DNA from: an uncultured Burkholderiaceae bacterium
GTDB lineage: Bacteria > Pseudomonadota > Gammaproteobacteria > Burkholderiales > Burkholderiaceae
Direction: 5' to 3'
Assembly (NCBI GenBank): GCA_937862845.1
Contig: CALMCK010000040.1
Coordinates: forward strand, 1 to 29,657
Length of the DNA stretch: 29,657 nt
The notes below the pieces were generated by a model. The model saw nothing but the letters and a program-made list of their open reading frames with translations. It made no database searches and was not told where the DNA came from. A program made the position numbers and the translations under genes. This document shows positions 1 to 7,081 of this stretch, in pieces. The number at the start of each line of letters is the position of its first letter. Positions within the stretch are counted from its first letter, which is position 1.

Positions 1-456
1 ACCCATGGTGCCATTAATATCGGCAGTTGGGACAATCCGTGCGTACGGCAAATGCAAGCCGGTCCATTCAATTATTTTGGCGGGCAAATCAATCGGCACC
101 CAGTCCAAAGCATTCATAAGCACGACCCAGAAAAACACAGTCAAGCCCAGCGGCGCAACGAAAGTACGGTCCCCGTGCACAATTGATTTCGATTGATTCT
201 CAACCATCTCAACCAACGCTTCTACGGCTGCCTGTGTACGGCTCGGCACACCTGAGGTGACTTTACGCGCCACCAACCAAAGGAAAAACAAACCCAAAAC
301 ACCCATCAAGACCGAAAAGAAAACCGTGTCCAGATTGACAATATGAAAATCAACCAATGCTTCTTGCTTATGACCGGTATTGGTCAAATTCGTCAAGTGA
401 TGCTGAAAGTATTCAGCCATATTGGCGGGCGCTGCGTGACCGACTTCTGTTGCCAT
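1..456 (-). CDS. atpB: ATP synthase F0 subunit a (partial, C-terminus off the window)
   Basis: Membrane subunit a of F1F0 ATP synthase, which forms the proton half-channels beside the c-ring. The first 152 residues are visible, from an ATG at 456 preceded by a GAGG ribosome binding site; the gene runs off the left edge. The N-terminus (MATEVGHAAPANMAEYFQHH) has the charged amphipathic start usual in betaproteobacterial AtpB. A first membrane helix lies at about residues 44-64 and a second at about 99-121, containing FFWVVLMNALDWVPID, which fits the family. The key arginine of the fourth helix is outside the window. It lies 55 bp downstream of atpI on the same strand, the normal atpI-atpB order, so atpE and the rest of the operon should follow to the left. 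Confidence 0.95.
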   Translation of the reverse strand, partial: MATEVGHAAPANMAEYFQHHLTNLTNTGHKQEALVDFHIVNLDTVFFSVLMGVLGLFFLWLVARKVTSGVPSRTQAAVEALVEMVENQSKSIVHGDRTFVAPLGLTVFFWVVLMNALDWVPIDLPAKIIEWTGLHLPYARIVPTADINGTMG

Positions 457-511
457 ATTAACCTCAATTGTTTTTCAAATAACTCACGCCACCAAGGCAT
501 GAATCAAAAAA

Positions 512-844
512 TTATTTACCGCGCCACAACAAACCAAAATTATGCGCTTTTATCACCACGATCAACCCCGTCGCATATGCAAAGACATTGATCTCAAATC
601 CCATGCGCCGCCAAATATAAGCACTCAATGCCAAAATTAGGGCTATCTTAACTGCCTCGCCAATAAATAAACGCATGACAGATGGGCGGCCATTCAAACG
701 CAAATACAGCGCAAACAACACATTGGGCACCAAAACCACTGCGGCACCAAGTGCGGCCGATAGGGCCGCATTTCGGCCAAACAGCATAGCAATCAACACC
801 GTTGCTGCCGCACAAATCGCTTGAATGAGTATCACAAAAGCCAT
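512..844 (-). CDS. atpI: ATP synthase subunit I (AtpI)
   Basis: Small membrane protein encoded first in the atp operon; in the family it assists c-ring assembly or Mg2+ supply and is not essential. From an ATG at 844 it is 110 residues with about four hydrophobic segments: AFVILIQAICAAATVLIAML, a glycine/alanine-rich second one ending in VVLVPNVLFALYL, then FIGEAVKIALILALSAYIW, then a C-terminal one. The motif P-N-x-x-F-A and the G-E-x-x-K in the third segment are typical of AtpI. An upstream in-frame TTG at 874 is unlikely to be the start because it overlaps the -10 box of the promoter found here. The ATG at 844 is preceded by GGGGTG. The identification rests on topology and on atpB following 55 bp downstream. 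Confidence 0.85.
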   Translation of the reverse strand: MAFVILIQAICAAATVLIAMLFGRNAALSAALGAAVVLVPNVLFALYLRLNGRPSVMRLFIGEAVKIALILALSAYIWRRMGFEINVFAYATGLIVVIKAHNFGLLWRGK

Positions 845-873
845 ACGCACACCCCAAATCAAGAAACCGCTCA

Positions 874-902
874 ATTCTAGCGGGCTTTGTGCTTCACGTC
901 AA
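874..902 (-). promoter_or_regulatory. sigma70 promoter of the atp operon
   Basis: Reading the minus strand, TTGACG (897-902) is followed after exactly 17 bp by TAGAAT (874-879). Each hexamer differs from consensus at one position. Transcription would start near 867, about 20 nt before the atpI ATG at 844. This placement argues against the TTG at 874 as the atpI start. Confidence 0.7.
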
Positions 903-1017
903 TGCAAAACAGGACACAAAATCATGTTTTCTCATTTTTTTGCACATATTTACGACACACGGCGCACTGATTTTGCACAGCGCCACTGTTTTGCCCACAT
1001 TGAACACGCCAGTGTGG

Positions 1018-2544
1018 TCACGCCACCGATTGCAGAGCCCGTCGATATTGGATGGCTTGTGCAACATGGGCGGCGGTGAGCTGCTCCGCGCCATCCATGT
1101 CGGCAACGGTGCGGGCGACCCGCAGCACACGGTGGTAGACGCGGGCAGACCAGTTGAGCTGAGTCATGGCGCGAGCGAGGACTTTTTGAGCGGCTTCGTC
1201 GAGCACACAGTATTGATCGACTTGTTTCACCGACAGCTGTGCGTTGACACAGCCTTGGCGCGCCAGTTGCCGCTCAAACGCCTTACGGACGCGGGCGGCC
1301 ACCTGCACGCTCGGCTCACTGGCGGCTACCGTGCCTGACAAGGATTCGATGGCGACGGCGGGCACTTCAACTTGCATGTCGATGCGGTTGAGAAATGGCC
1401 CTGAAAGCCGCGATTGATAACGCAAAACCATGTCGGGTGAGCAGCGGCATGGACGTGTGGGATGACCCAGATAGCCACAAGGACACGGATTCATCGCACC
1501 GATGAGTTGAAAGCGTGCTGGGAATGTGGCTTGGCGCGCTGCGCGGGAGATGTGAATTTCGCCAGATTCGAGCGGTTCGCGCAACACTTCTAGGACATTT
1601 TTAGAAAATTCAGGCAGCTCGTCGAGAAACAACACGCCGTTGTGGGCGAGTGAAATCTCACCTGGTTTGGGCACAGAGCCGCCACCGACCAGCGCGACGG
1701 CGGATGCGGTGTGGTGCGGGCTTCTGTAAGGTCGTTTTTTCCAGTTTAGGATATTGAACTGCGCGGCGCTGGAGGCGACGGTGGCGCTTTCCATGGCCTG
1801 CGCTTCGGTCATCGGCGGCAATATGGTTGGCAGCCGCGCGGCGAGCATGGATTTACCTGTGCCGGGTGGCCCGATCATGAGCACGCTGTGCCCGCCCGCG
1901 GCGGCGACTTCGAGCGCGCGCTTGACGGTGGCCTGGCCGCGCACATCCGACCAGTCATGCTCGAATGTTTGCTCCAGCGTGGTTAAATCAGCAACGACGT
2001 CCTCTTGCTCATCGGGCGCGCGCAATTTGGCACAGACGCCCAACAAGGATTGCGCCGACCAAATACGTGCGCCTGTGACCAACGCCGCTTCCATGCAATT
2101 TTGCACGGGCAACACAAAAATAGGCACATCACGGTTTTGCGCAATGGCTTCCTGCGTCAATCCATACGTCATCGCCAGTGCGCCATGCACAGGACGCAAT
2201 TCGCCCGACAGCGACAACTCGCCGGCGAACTCATAACGGTGCGCATCTTTCACACGCAGCTGTCCGCTCGCGATTAAAATCCCCAGCGCTATCGGCAAGT
2301 CAAACCGACCCGATGCTTTCGGCAAATCCGCAGGCGCGAGATTAACGGTGATGCGTTTGGCGGGAAACTCCAGTTGCGCATTGAGGATGGCTGCGCGCAC
2401 GCGGTCTTTTGACTCTTTTACCTCGGCCTCGGGCAAGCCGACAATGTTAAATGATGGCAAGCCGTTGGCCAAATGCACCTCAACGGTGACCAGTGGCGCA
2501 GACATGCCGAGCAAGGCACGGGATTTTAAAACTGCCAAACTCAT
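1018..2544 (-). CDS. comM: YifB/ComM family Mg-chelatase-like AAA+ ATPase
   Basis: Full-length ComM (508 residues from the ATG at 2544). Characterised ComM proteins are hexameric helicases that promote branch migration during natural transformation; the link to competence is family knowledge. The N-terminal ChlI domain (about 20-165) starts with SLAVLKSRALLG and contains the conserved NIVGLPEAEVKESKDRVRAA stretch. The AAA+ core has Walker A GPPGTGKS (about 225-232) and Walker B VLFLDELPEF (about 304-313). A cysteine cluster CPCGYLGHPTRPCRC follows at about 354-368, then the C-terminal Mg-chelatase domain. An in-frame TTG at 2559 lies inside the preceding gene and is less likely the start. The upstream channel gene stops at 2546, one base before this ATG, so translation is probably coupled. 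Confidence 0.93.
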   Translation of the reverse strand: MSLAVLKSRALLGMSAPLVTVEVHLANGLPSFNIVGLPEAEVKESKDRVRAAILNAQLEFPAKRITVNLAPADLPKASGRFDLPIALGILIASGQLRVKDAHRYEFAGELSLSGELRPVHGALAMTYGLTQEAIAQNRDVPIFVLPVQNCMEAALVTGARIWSAQSLLGVCAKLRAPDEQEDVVADLTTLEQTFEHDWSDVRGQATVKRALEVAAAGGHSVLMIGPPGTGKSMLAARLPTILPPMTEAQAMESATVASSAAQFNILNWKKRPYRSPHHTASAVALVGGGSVPKPGEISLAHNGVLFLDELPEFSKNVLEVLREPLESGEIHISRAARQATFPARFQLIGAMNPCPCGYLGHPTRPCRCSPDMVLRYQSRLSGPFLNRIDMQVEVPAVAIESLSGTVAASEPSVQVAARVRKAFERQLARQGCVNAQLSVKQVDQYCVLDEAAQKVLARAMTQLNWSARVYHRVLRVARTVADMDGAEQLTAAHVAQAIQYRRALQSVA

Positions 2545-2545
2545 A

Positions 2546-3625
2546 TTAAAAACGCTCAAACATCGGGCGCATCGTGTACAAAGTCAACGCCACATACATA
2601 CTCAACAACAACACCCCAGAAATTCGATCAAAACGTATGGCACGCCGAATGCCTTTGGGATCTGTTTCATCATCATGGATGTGCGTGAGTTTCGTCGAGA
2701 TGGTGAGTGCGGCTACCACGCAAATACAAAACAGATACCCGATTACATATAGATTATCAAGCAAGGTCATATACTCGATCGTCGGCAAATCTTGGCTCGA
2801 GCTCATCTGCAAACCCACAATCGACAACAAGGCAATCACGGCTATCTGAAACCGTGAGTCCACCAAGCTGGGGTGCAATAAAAACACCATGGAGCAACAC
2901 ACCACGGCCAATATAATCGGCAATATATTTTTCAAAAATGCATTCACATGCGGGCGACTGATGGGCAAATCAAAAGTCAAACGAGAGTAGGTCGAAGCGT
3001 CGGCTGTGCGGCTGTCCCCAAAATCTGTTTGGTGTTTATAGTCGGACGCCATCAACGTCGGGTCAGAGTACAAAAAGCCTGGCAACTTAAGCTCAGTGTT
3101 CACGCTGACCTTATCCACAACGTATTGCAACTGCGCCGCATCACTCGAACTGTCCTCGATAATCATTTGAACGATTTGTTTGTCAAAGGGATAGTCGTGC
3201 AAATCCATTTTTCGACTCAGCTTGCCCTGTATGTGTTTGAATTGATACAAGCTGCCATCGGGCATTTTTTCAGGTTTTTCAAAGCCATCGGTCATCATTG
3301 TGCCCCATGACTCAGAGTTGTTGACAAACTCCATCGACGCGCTCGGATCTATGTCTGGATTTGTCCAACGAAACCAAATATAAAAATCAACCATGTAGTT
3401 GTGCAAATGCAGATCTATCGACTGAACATCATTCAGATAAATCCCCACTTTCACTTCATCGGGCGCTGTGGGCGCTGCCGCAGCTTGGGCGGCCGCAGCG
3501 ACTTGGCTTTTTGCTGCCGACAAATCAGCGGGCGTCGCAGCAAGAACGATGCCTGACACACTCAACCAAAAACCCAATAAAACAACGCGCAAAAATACTT
3601 TGCCAAAAACAGACAAACCACCCAT
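2546..3625 (-). CDS. Bacterial pentameric ligand-gated ion channel homologue (Cys-loop receptor superfamily, GLIC/ELIC-like)
   Basis: Predicted inner-membrane channel subunit, 359 residues from the ATG at 3625 (GGGAGAAG ribosome binding site). A signal peptide covers about 1-29, ending SGIVLA, followed by an alanine-rich linker. The periplasmic ligand-binding domain (about 56-220) starts VKVGIYLNDVQSIDL and has WFRW (84-87) and the superfamily landmark DLHDYPFDKQ (141-150). There is no cysteine in the extracellular part, so the eukaryotic disulfide loop is absent, as in known prokaryotic members. The domain ends ISRPHVNAFLKNILP, like the pre-M1/M1 junction of GLIC with its conserved proline. 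Helices: M1 about 231-250, M2 about 257-274, then QDLPTIEYMTLLDN leading into M3 (about 287-310), a short charged loop, and M4 (about 336-352). The ligand and ion selectivity cannot be read from sequence; M2 lacks the GLIC glutamate at its inner end. The stop is one base before comM. Confidence 0.85.
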   Translation of the reverse strand: MGGLSVFGKVFLRVVLLGFWLSVSGIVLAATPADLSAAKSQVAAAAQAAAAPTAPDEVKVGIYLNDVQSIDLHLHNYMVDFYIWFRWTNPDIDPSASMEFVNNSESWGTMMTDGFEKPEKMPDGSLYQFKHIQGKLSRKMDLHDYPFDKQIVQMIIEDSSSDAAQLQYVVDKVSVNTELKLPGFLYSDPTLMASDYKHQTDFGDSRTADASTYSRLTFDLPISRPHVNAFLKNILPIILAVVCCSMVFLLHPSLVDSRFQIAVIALLSIVGLQMSSSQDLPTIEYMTLLDNLYVIGYLFCICVVAALTISTKLTHIHDDETDPKGIRRAIRFDRISGVLLLSMYVALTLYTMRPMFERF

Positions 3626-3900
3626 GTCACTTCTCCCAGTTGAGATAAACGAACCACACAAATAATGCAGTGTCCGCCTTCTTTCCACTAAAATCAATCA
3701 CGCAACGCACCATTTTCGCTCAAATGTGTTTTTTATTGACGCCGACACTCGCCCCACCCATGCGTTCAGCCGTATTTTCATCCACAATCTGGCCATCAAA
3801 TCTTCGCATTGCCCGCGTATCGTCGCAAATGTTCGGTGATGAATCGCGTCTCTCATGCATCGACACAGCATTCATTTTCAACCACCTTAAAGGAATCGAC

Positions 3901-4362
3901 ATGAAAACCAATACAAAAATCACACTCGCCGCTTTTCTCACTGGCATGACACTCATCGGCGCATCGAGCGCTTTTGCCAGAGATGGCGGTCAAGGCCACA
4001 TGGGCGGTAAAATGTCGCAAGCCGCCGTCGCCGCTTGCGAAGGCAAGTCAGAAGGCGCCAGCGTCAGCCTGCAACACCCGAAGTGGGGCAATGTCAACGC
4101 CGTCTGCGCACCGAACCGTGAAGGCAAACTCGCTGCAATGCCCGCCAAAATGCTCGAACACCGCAAAGCGGCAGCCGCCGCCTGCGTGGGTCAAGCTGAA
4201 GGCAGCAAAGTCTCTGTGCCCAGCATGCATGAAGCAGGCAAAAACGTTGAGGCGACTTGCAAAATGGGACGCGACAAAGAGCTCATGGCACGCCCAGAGC
4301 ACAAAAAAGGCGATAAAAAGCACCACCGCGACGGCCGCAAGCAGGCACAACCAGCGATGTGA
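3901..4362 (+). CDS. Small secreted, repeat-built basic protein of unknown function
   Basis: 153 residues from an ATG at 3901, preceded by AAAGGA. A signal peptide is clear: MKTNTK, a hydrophobic core, then ASSAFA with predicted cleavage after residue 26. The mature part holds two tandem copies of a roughly 41-residue unit (about 41-81 and 91-132) sharing AAxAACxGxxEGxxVS, then NVxAxC, then a charged stretch ending LxAxP or LMARP. Each copy has two cysteines (46/69 and 95/120), so one disulfide per repeat is plausible in the periplasm. The tail (about 133-150) is rich in lysine, arginine and histidine. I associate the unit with small proteobacterial secreted proteins whose repeats usually carry four cysteines; two appear lost here, but that comparison is from memory. 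There is no LTxxQ motif, so it is not Spy or CpxP. An in-frame extension back to 3670 exists but lacks a start signal. Confidence 0.75.
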   Translation: MKTNTKITLAAFLTGMTLIGASSAFARDGGQGHMGGKMSQAAVAACEGKSEGASVSLQHPKWGNVNAVCAPNREGKLAAMPAKMLEHRKAAAAACVGQAEGSKVSVPSMHEAGKNVEATCKMGRDKELMARPEHKKGDKKHHRDGRKQAQPAM

Positions 4363-4406
4363 TTTTTGACATTTGTCAGCCCATGAGGTCAGGGTTAAAA
4401 ATAAAT

Positions 4407-4418
4407 GAACGCTCGTTC
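4407..4418. promoter_or_regulatory. Palindrome resembling a TetR-family operator
   Basis: GAACG-CT-CGTTC is a perfect palindrome with a 2-base centre. It lies in a wider symmetric context (AAA before, TTT after, with one mismatched pair). TATGCT at 4424-4429 follows directly and could be a -10 box. No gene starts downstream on the plus strand before the terminator at 4481, and no TetR gene is in the window. The operator reading is inference from form only. Confidence 0.4.
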
Positions 4419-4480
4419 TTTTTTATGCTAAACTGCCCTCGAACAATACAACTGTTCATTCATTTTCATCTCTCTCTTTC

Positions 4481-4509
4481 TCGCCGACCACTGTGTCGGC
4501 GATTTTTTT
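4481..4509 (+). terminator. Rho-independent terminator (plus strand)
   Basis: TCGCCGAC (4481-4488) pairs perfectly with GTCGGCGA (4495-4502) around a 6-base loop. Seven T follow directly (4503-4509). It lies about 120 bp past the secreted-protein stop. Confidence 0.8.
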
Positions 4510-4518
4510 GCCCAGACA

Positions 4519-4554
4519 AACAAAAGACGCCTTCAAATGAAGGCGTCTTTTGTT
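4519..4554 (-). terminator. Bidirectional terminator hairpin after the response regulator gene
   Basis: Perfect 17-bp stem (4519-4535 with 4538-4554) around a 2-base loop; the core is AAGACGCCTTCA. The stem is flanked by A/T runs on both sides, so it can work in both directions. It sits 14 bp past the end of the minus-strand response regulator gene and directly behind the plus-strand terminator, insulating two convergent units. Confidence 0.8.
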
Positions 4555-4567
4555 GGGGTGCGCTCGC

Positions 4568-5257
4568 TCACGCAGGCGGTGAGTAGCGATAGCCCAGACC
4601 ATAGACCGATTGCACCACGTCTATTTCCGGCAACACCAGTGCGATTTTCTTGCGCAGATTTTTGATGTGGCTGTCAATCGCGCGGTCAAACACATCGAGG
4701 TTGTCGTGATACGCATTGGAAATCAACTGGTCGCGTGAAAAAACGCGCTCTGGTTGCTCGAGCATGGTGACAAACAATCGCAATTCCGTCGGTGTGAGAT
4801 CGATTTTGCTCTCACCATAGCGAATGATTTGCGCGGCTTCATCGTAGACAAATACACCGCCATCGGCGTGGTGTTTTTGGCGACGGCGCAACAGCGCCTG
4901 CACACGCATCACCATCTCTTTCGGGCTGAATGGTTTGCACATGTAATCGTCCGCACCATGCTCGAAGCCCACAAGTCGGTCAAACTCTTCAACCTTGGCG
5001 CTGATCATCATAATCGGCACATCAGAAAAAGCACGGATCTCGCTGCACAACGCAATGCCATCGCGATTTTGCGCATCGGGAATCATGATGTCGAGCAGCA
5101 CGATGTCTGGGTTGTATTCTTTCACCACGTCAATCACCGCGTCGCCGCAGTCGCGCCACAGCACGGTGTAGCCTGCATTTTGCAAATACGCTTGTTGAAC
5201 TTGGGCAATCATTTCTTCGTCTTCGACCAGAAGGACGACGGATTTTCTCTCGGTCAT
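4568..5257 (-). CDS. OmpR-family response regulator, BaeR-like
   Basis: Cytoplasmic transcription factor, 229 residues from the ATG at 5257, which has GGAG six bases upstream; an in-frame ATG at 5269 is the alternative. The receiver domain (about 6-122) has the acidic pair E12/D13, phosphoacceptor D56 in VLLDIMIPD, S86 in MMISAK and K108 in MCKPFSP. The winged-helix DNA-binding domain (about 135-228) shows DLTPTELRL, RVFSRDQLI, the recognition-helix region DRAIDSHIKNLRKKI and the wing VYGLGYRY. DRAIDSHIKNLRKK and the receiver segment IRAFSDVPIMMISAKVEEFDR resemble E. coli BaeR closely, but its regulon here is unknown. It is encoded about 48 bp after the sensor kinase on the same strand, so the two form one operon. 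Confidence 0.9.
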   Translation of the reverse strand: MTERKSVVLLVEDEEMIAQVQQAYLQNAGYTVLWRDCGDAVIDVVKEYNPDIVLLDIMIPDAQNRDGIALCSEIRAFSDVPIMMISAKVEEFDRLVGFEHGADDYMCKPFSPKEMVMRVQALLRRRQKHHADGGVFVYDEAAQIIRYGESKIDLTPTELRLFVTMLEQPERVFSRDQLISNAYHDNLDVFDRAIDSHIKNLRKKIALVLPEIDVVQSVYGLGYRYSPPA

Positions 5258-5305
5258 ATTGTGCTCCATAGTGGCAAAACCGCCATTGGTTTTGCGTGTT
5301 AAAAA

Positions 5306-6919
5306 TTATTTTTTGGTCAATACTTTTGCCAGCGCCGTCGGCGATTTGGCAGGTTTATTCGGTTGCCACAGCGGCAACTCTATCGTCACACGCAGACCAC
5401 CGATGTCTGAGTGCTCCGCTTTAATGCTGCCGCGATGAACTTTAACAATGCTCTCGCAAATCGCCAAGCCCAATCCAGAGCCGCCTGTGCCACGGTTGCG
5501 CGAGCCATCGACACGATAAAAACGCTCAAACAAATGTGGCAACGCATCCGCAGGCACACTCGGTGCCGAATCCTCGACAATCACCCGCACAGAATCCTCA
5601 CTCCGCTCCGCCGCAAGCACGACGCGCCCTGGTGCGTCTGTGTAGCGCTGGCTGTTGACCAGCACATTGCGCAGGACTTGCTGCAAACGCTGCTCATCAC
5701 CCCAAATCGACATGTCTTCTGTGGGTGTCTGTAAAATCAAATCCAAACCCGCCGCATCAAACGATGCTTTGTTGTCACGAAACGCATTCGCCAACCATGT
5801 CTGCACATCCAGCGCGGCGTTTTGCAAATCCCACTGCCCCGCATCTGCGCGCGCCATGGCTTGCAAGTCATTGACCAAAACTGAAAAGTCGGTGACCACT
5901 TTAAGATTTCGATCCCACTCGGTGTCGTCATTCGGAATCATGCCATCGCGCATCGCTTCCATGCGCGTGCGCAAAATCGTCAACGGCGTGCGCAGCTCAT
6001 GTGAGGTGTCGGCCATCCATTGTTTGCGCGCGATTTCTTGCGCGCCCAAATGGCGGGTCATCGAGTTAAAGTGCTCCTCAATTTCCGTGATTTCATCATT
6101 CCCTCTGGCGGGCAAACGTGTGTCCAGCTGCCCTGTCTCGACACGACGAAACGCGTCTTTTAGTCGGCGCACGGGCTGCCGAAAATACTCGGCCAACAGC
6201 CACGCAAATATCGCCGAGGCAATGGCCGCTGCGGCCAACATCCAAAACATCGACTCGAGTTGTTCTTCCAAAAATTGTCGCCCCAAACCATCGAGTTCGG
6301 GCGCGCCTTTGCGTATCAACCATTGCCCGATCAACTCACCATTGCCATCGACAATCGGTGCGCGCAAGGCATCATTGACAGGAATCACTTCACCGACCAA
6401 CAACACGCCACTGGCATCGAGCAAGGCCACCCCACGCAGCGATGATGCCTGACCTTTCTGGCTTGCGGGCAGCTCGCGGCGCGGCGTAAATTTATTCAGA
6501 TACTCGCCGCCGTAGTCTTTCACGGGTCGGCTGGCCGAGTAATTGGGAAACACCGTTGGCCCGACCGTACCGTCGGCCGACACAGGACCGATCACCACGG
6601 TCTTTGACGGTGCAGTGCGTGCTTTATCGTTCTGCGCTGTGCGCTGCGCATCCCGTCGTTCGCGGCTGTCGGCATTCACCTCTGCCACCAAACGCATCCA
6701 TTCACCTTCTGCGGCCAAACCACTCAAGCCTTTGTGTTCTAGCGCATACGCCACCACGGCTTCCTCGACGCTGGACAATCGCTGCACTTTGACATGCGCG
6801 ACATAATCATCAAAGCCATCGCGCAATACTTTGTGCTGTGCGGACGTGATCATCAACACCAGCACTGCTGCGATGGCGAAGAAAGCGAAGAAGAATTTTT
6901 TTTGTAGCGACAAAACCAT
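5306..6919 (-). CDS. Membrane sensor histidine kinase, BaeS-like
   Basis: Inner-membrane sensor kinase of 537 residues from the ATG at 6919. A first membrane helix (about 8-25) is followed by a periplasmic sensor region of about 195 residues, a second helix (about 224-244, MFWMLAAAAIASAIFAWLL), HAMP (about 245-297), and the dimerisation/phosphoacceptor domain with SHELRTPL (His307). The ATPase domain has an N box (NVLVNSQRYTD), a D-box-like VEDSAPSV, LFERFYR, and GTGGSGLGLAI. The segment DSAP...LFERFYRVDGSRNRGTGGSGLGLAIC is close to E. coli BaeS. The first aspartate box, DxGxG in many kinases, reads DSAPS, as in BaeS. An in-frame ATG at 7027 lies upstream of the predicted promoter and is unlikely. 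The periplasmic part is longer than in E. coli BaeS, so the signal sensed may differ. Confidence 0.9.
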   Translation of the reverse strand: MVLSLQKKFFFAFFAIAAVLVLMITSAQHKVLRDGFDDYVAHVKVQRLSSVEEAVVAYALEHKGLSGLAAEGEWMRLVAEVNADSRERRDAQRTAQNDKARTAPSKTVVIGPVSADGTVGPTVFPNYSASRPVKDYGGEYLNKFTPRRELPASQKGQASSLRGVALLDASGVLLVGEVIPVNDALRAPIVDGNGELIGQWLIRKGAPELDGLGRQFLEEQLESMFWMLAAAAIASAIFAWLLAEYFRQPVRRLKDAFRRVETGQLDTRLPARGNDEITEIEEHFNSMTRHLGAQEIARKQWMADTSHELRTPLTILRTRMEAMRDGMIPNDDTEWDRNLKVVTDFSVLVNDLQAMARADAGQWDLQNAALDVQTWLANAFRDNKASFDAAGLDLILQTPTEDMSIWGDEQRLQQVLRNVLVNSQRYTDAPGRVVLAAERSEDSVRVIVEDSAPSVPADALPHLFERFYRVDGSRNRGTGGSGLGLAICESIVKVHRGSIKAEHSDIGGLRVTIELPLWQPNKPAKSPTALAKVLTKK

Positions 6920-6944
6920 GAACCAGTAAAGTTGAGTAGCTGCC

Positions 6945-6986
6945 AGTATAAGCGGCAAACGTGCACAAAACGTGGAAACTTCCACG
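6945..6986 (-). promoter_or_regulatory. Likely promoter and palindromic operator of the BaeS/BaeR-like operon
   Basis: On the minus strand TATACT (6945-6950) is a good -10 box, placing transcription start near 6938, about 20 nt before the ATG at 6919. No good -35 hexamer exists 17 bp upstream. Instead a palindrome CGTGGAA-AC-TTCCACG occupies 6971-6986, just at and beyond the -35 position. That is where an activator or repressor dimer would act. The promoter is inference; the palindrome is seen directly. Confidence 0.45.
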
Positions 6987-7013
6987 CAATCATGACAGAG
7001 CCACCCTATGTAA

Positions 7014-7041
7014 AGAGGCACCAACAATTGTCAGTGCCTCT
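7014..7041 (-). terminator. Weak terminator-like hairpin after the RidA-family gene
   Basis: AGAGGCAC (7014-7021) pairs with GTGCCTCT (7034-7041) around a 12-base loop. On the minus strand only three T follow, so termination may be partial or Rho-dependent. It lies about 40 bp past the minus-strand stop at 7082. Confidence 0.4.
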
Positions 7042-7081
7042 CTCACTCAAACATCAAGCGGCTCATGGCCGCACAACGACT

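Noticed and set aside
961..1017. Possible terminator hairpins after comM (GGCGC...GCGCC and CCACA...TGTGG)
   Set aside because: Stems are only five base pairs with 14-base loops and no T run on the minus strand.
894..1338. Overlapping open frames on both strands at the end of comM and beyond
   Set aside because: They are antisense to comM or low-quality sequence without a ribosome binding site or recognisable protein features.
1754..2236. 160-residue frame opposite comM
   Set aside because: Shadow of a strongly conserved gene; the composition is Ser/Cys/Ala-rich with no motif.
3670..3900. In-frame N-terminal extension of the small secreted protein (230-residue version)
   Set aside because: It would bury a clear signal peptide, and the ATG at 3901 has its own AAAGGA site.
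4359..4586. 75-residue frame spanning the two terminators
   Set aside because: It runs through both hairpins and has no ribosome binding site; the sequence is not protein-like.
6920..7027. Upstream ATG adding 36 residues to the BaeS-like kinase
   Set aside because: The extension precedes the membrane anchor, contains the predicted promoter and palindrome, and has no family similarity.
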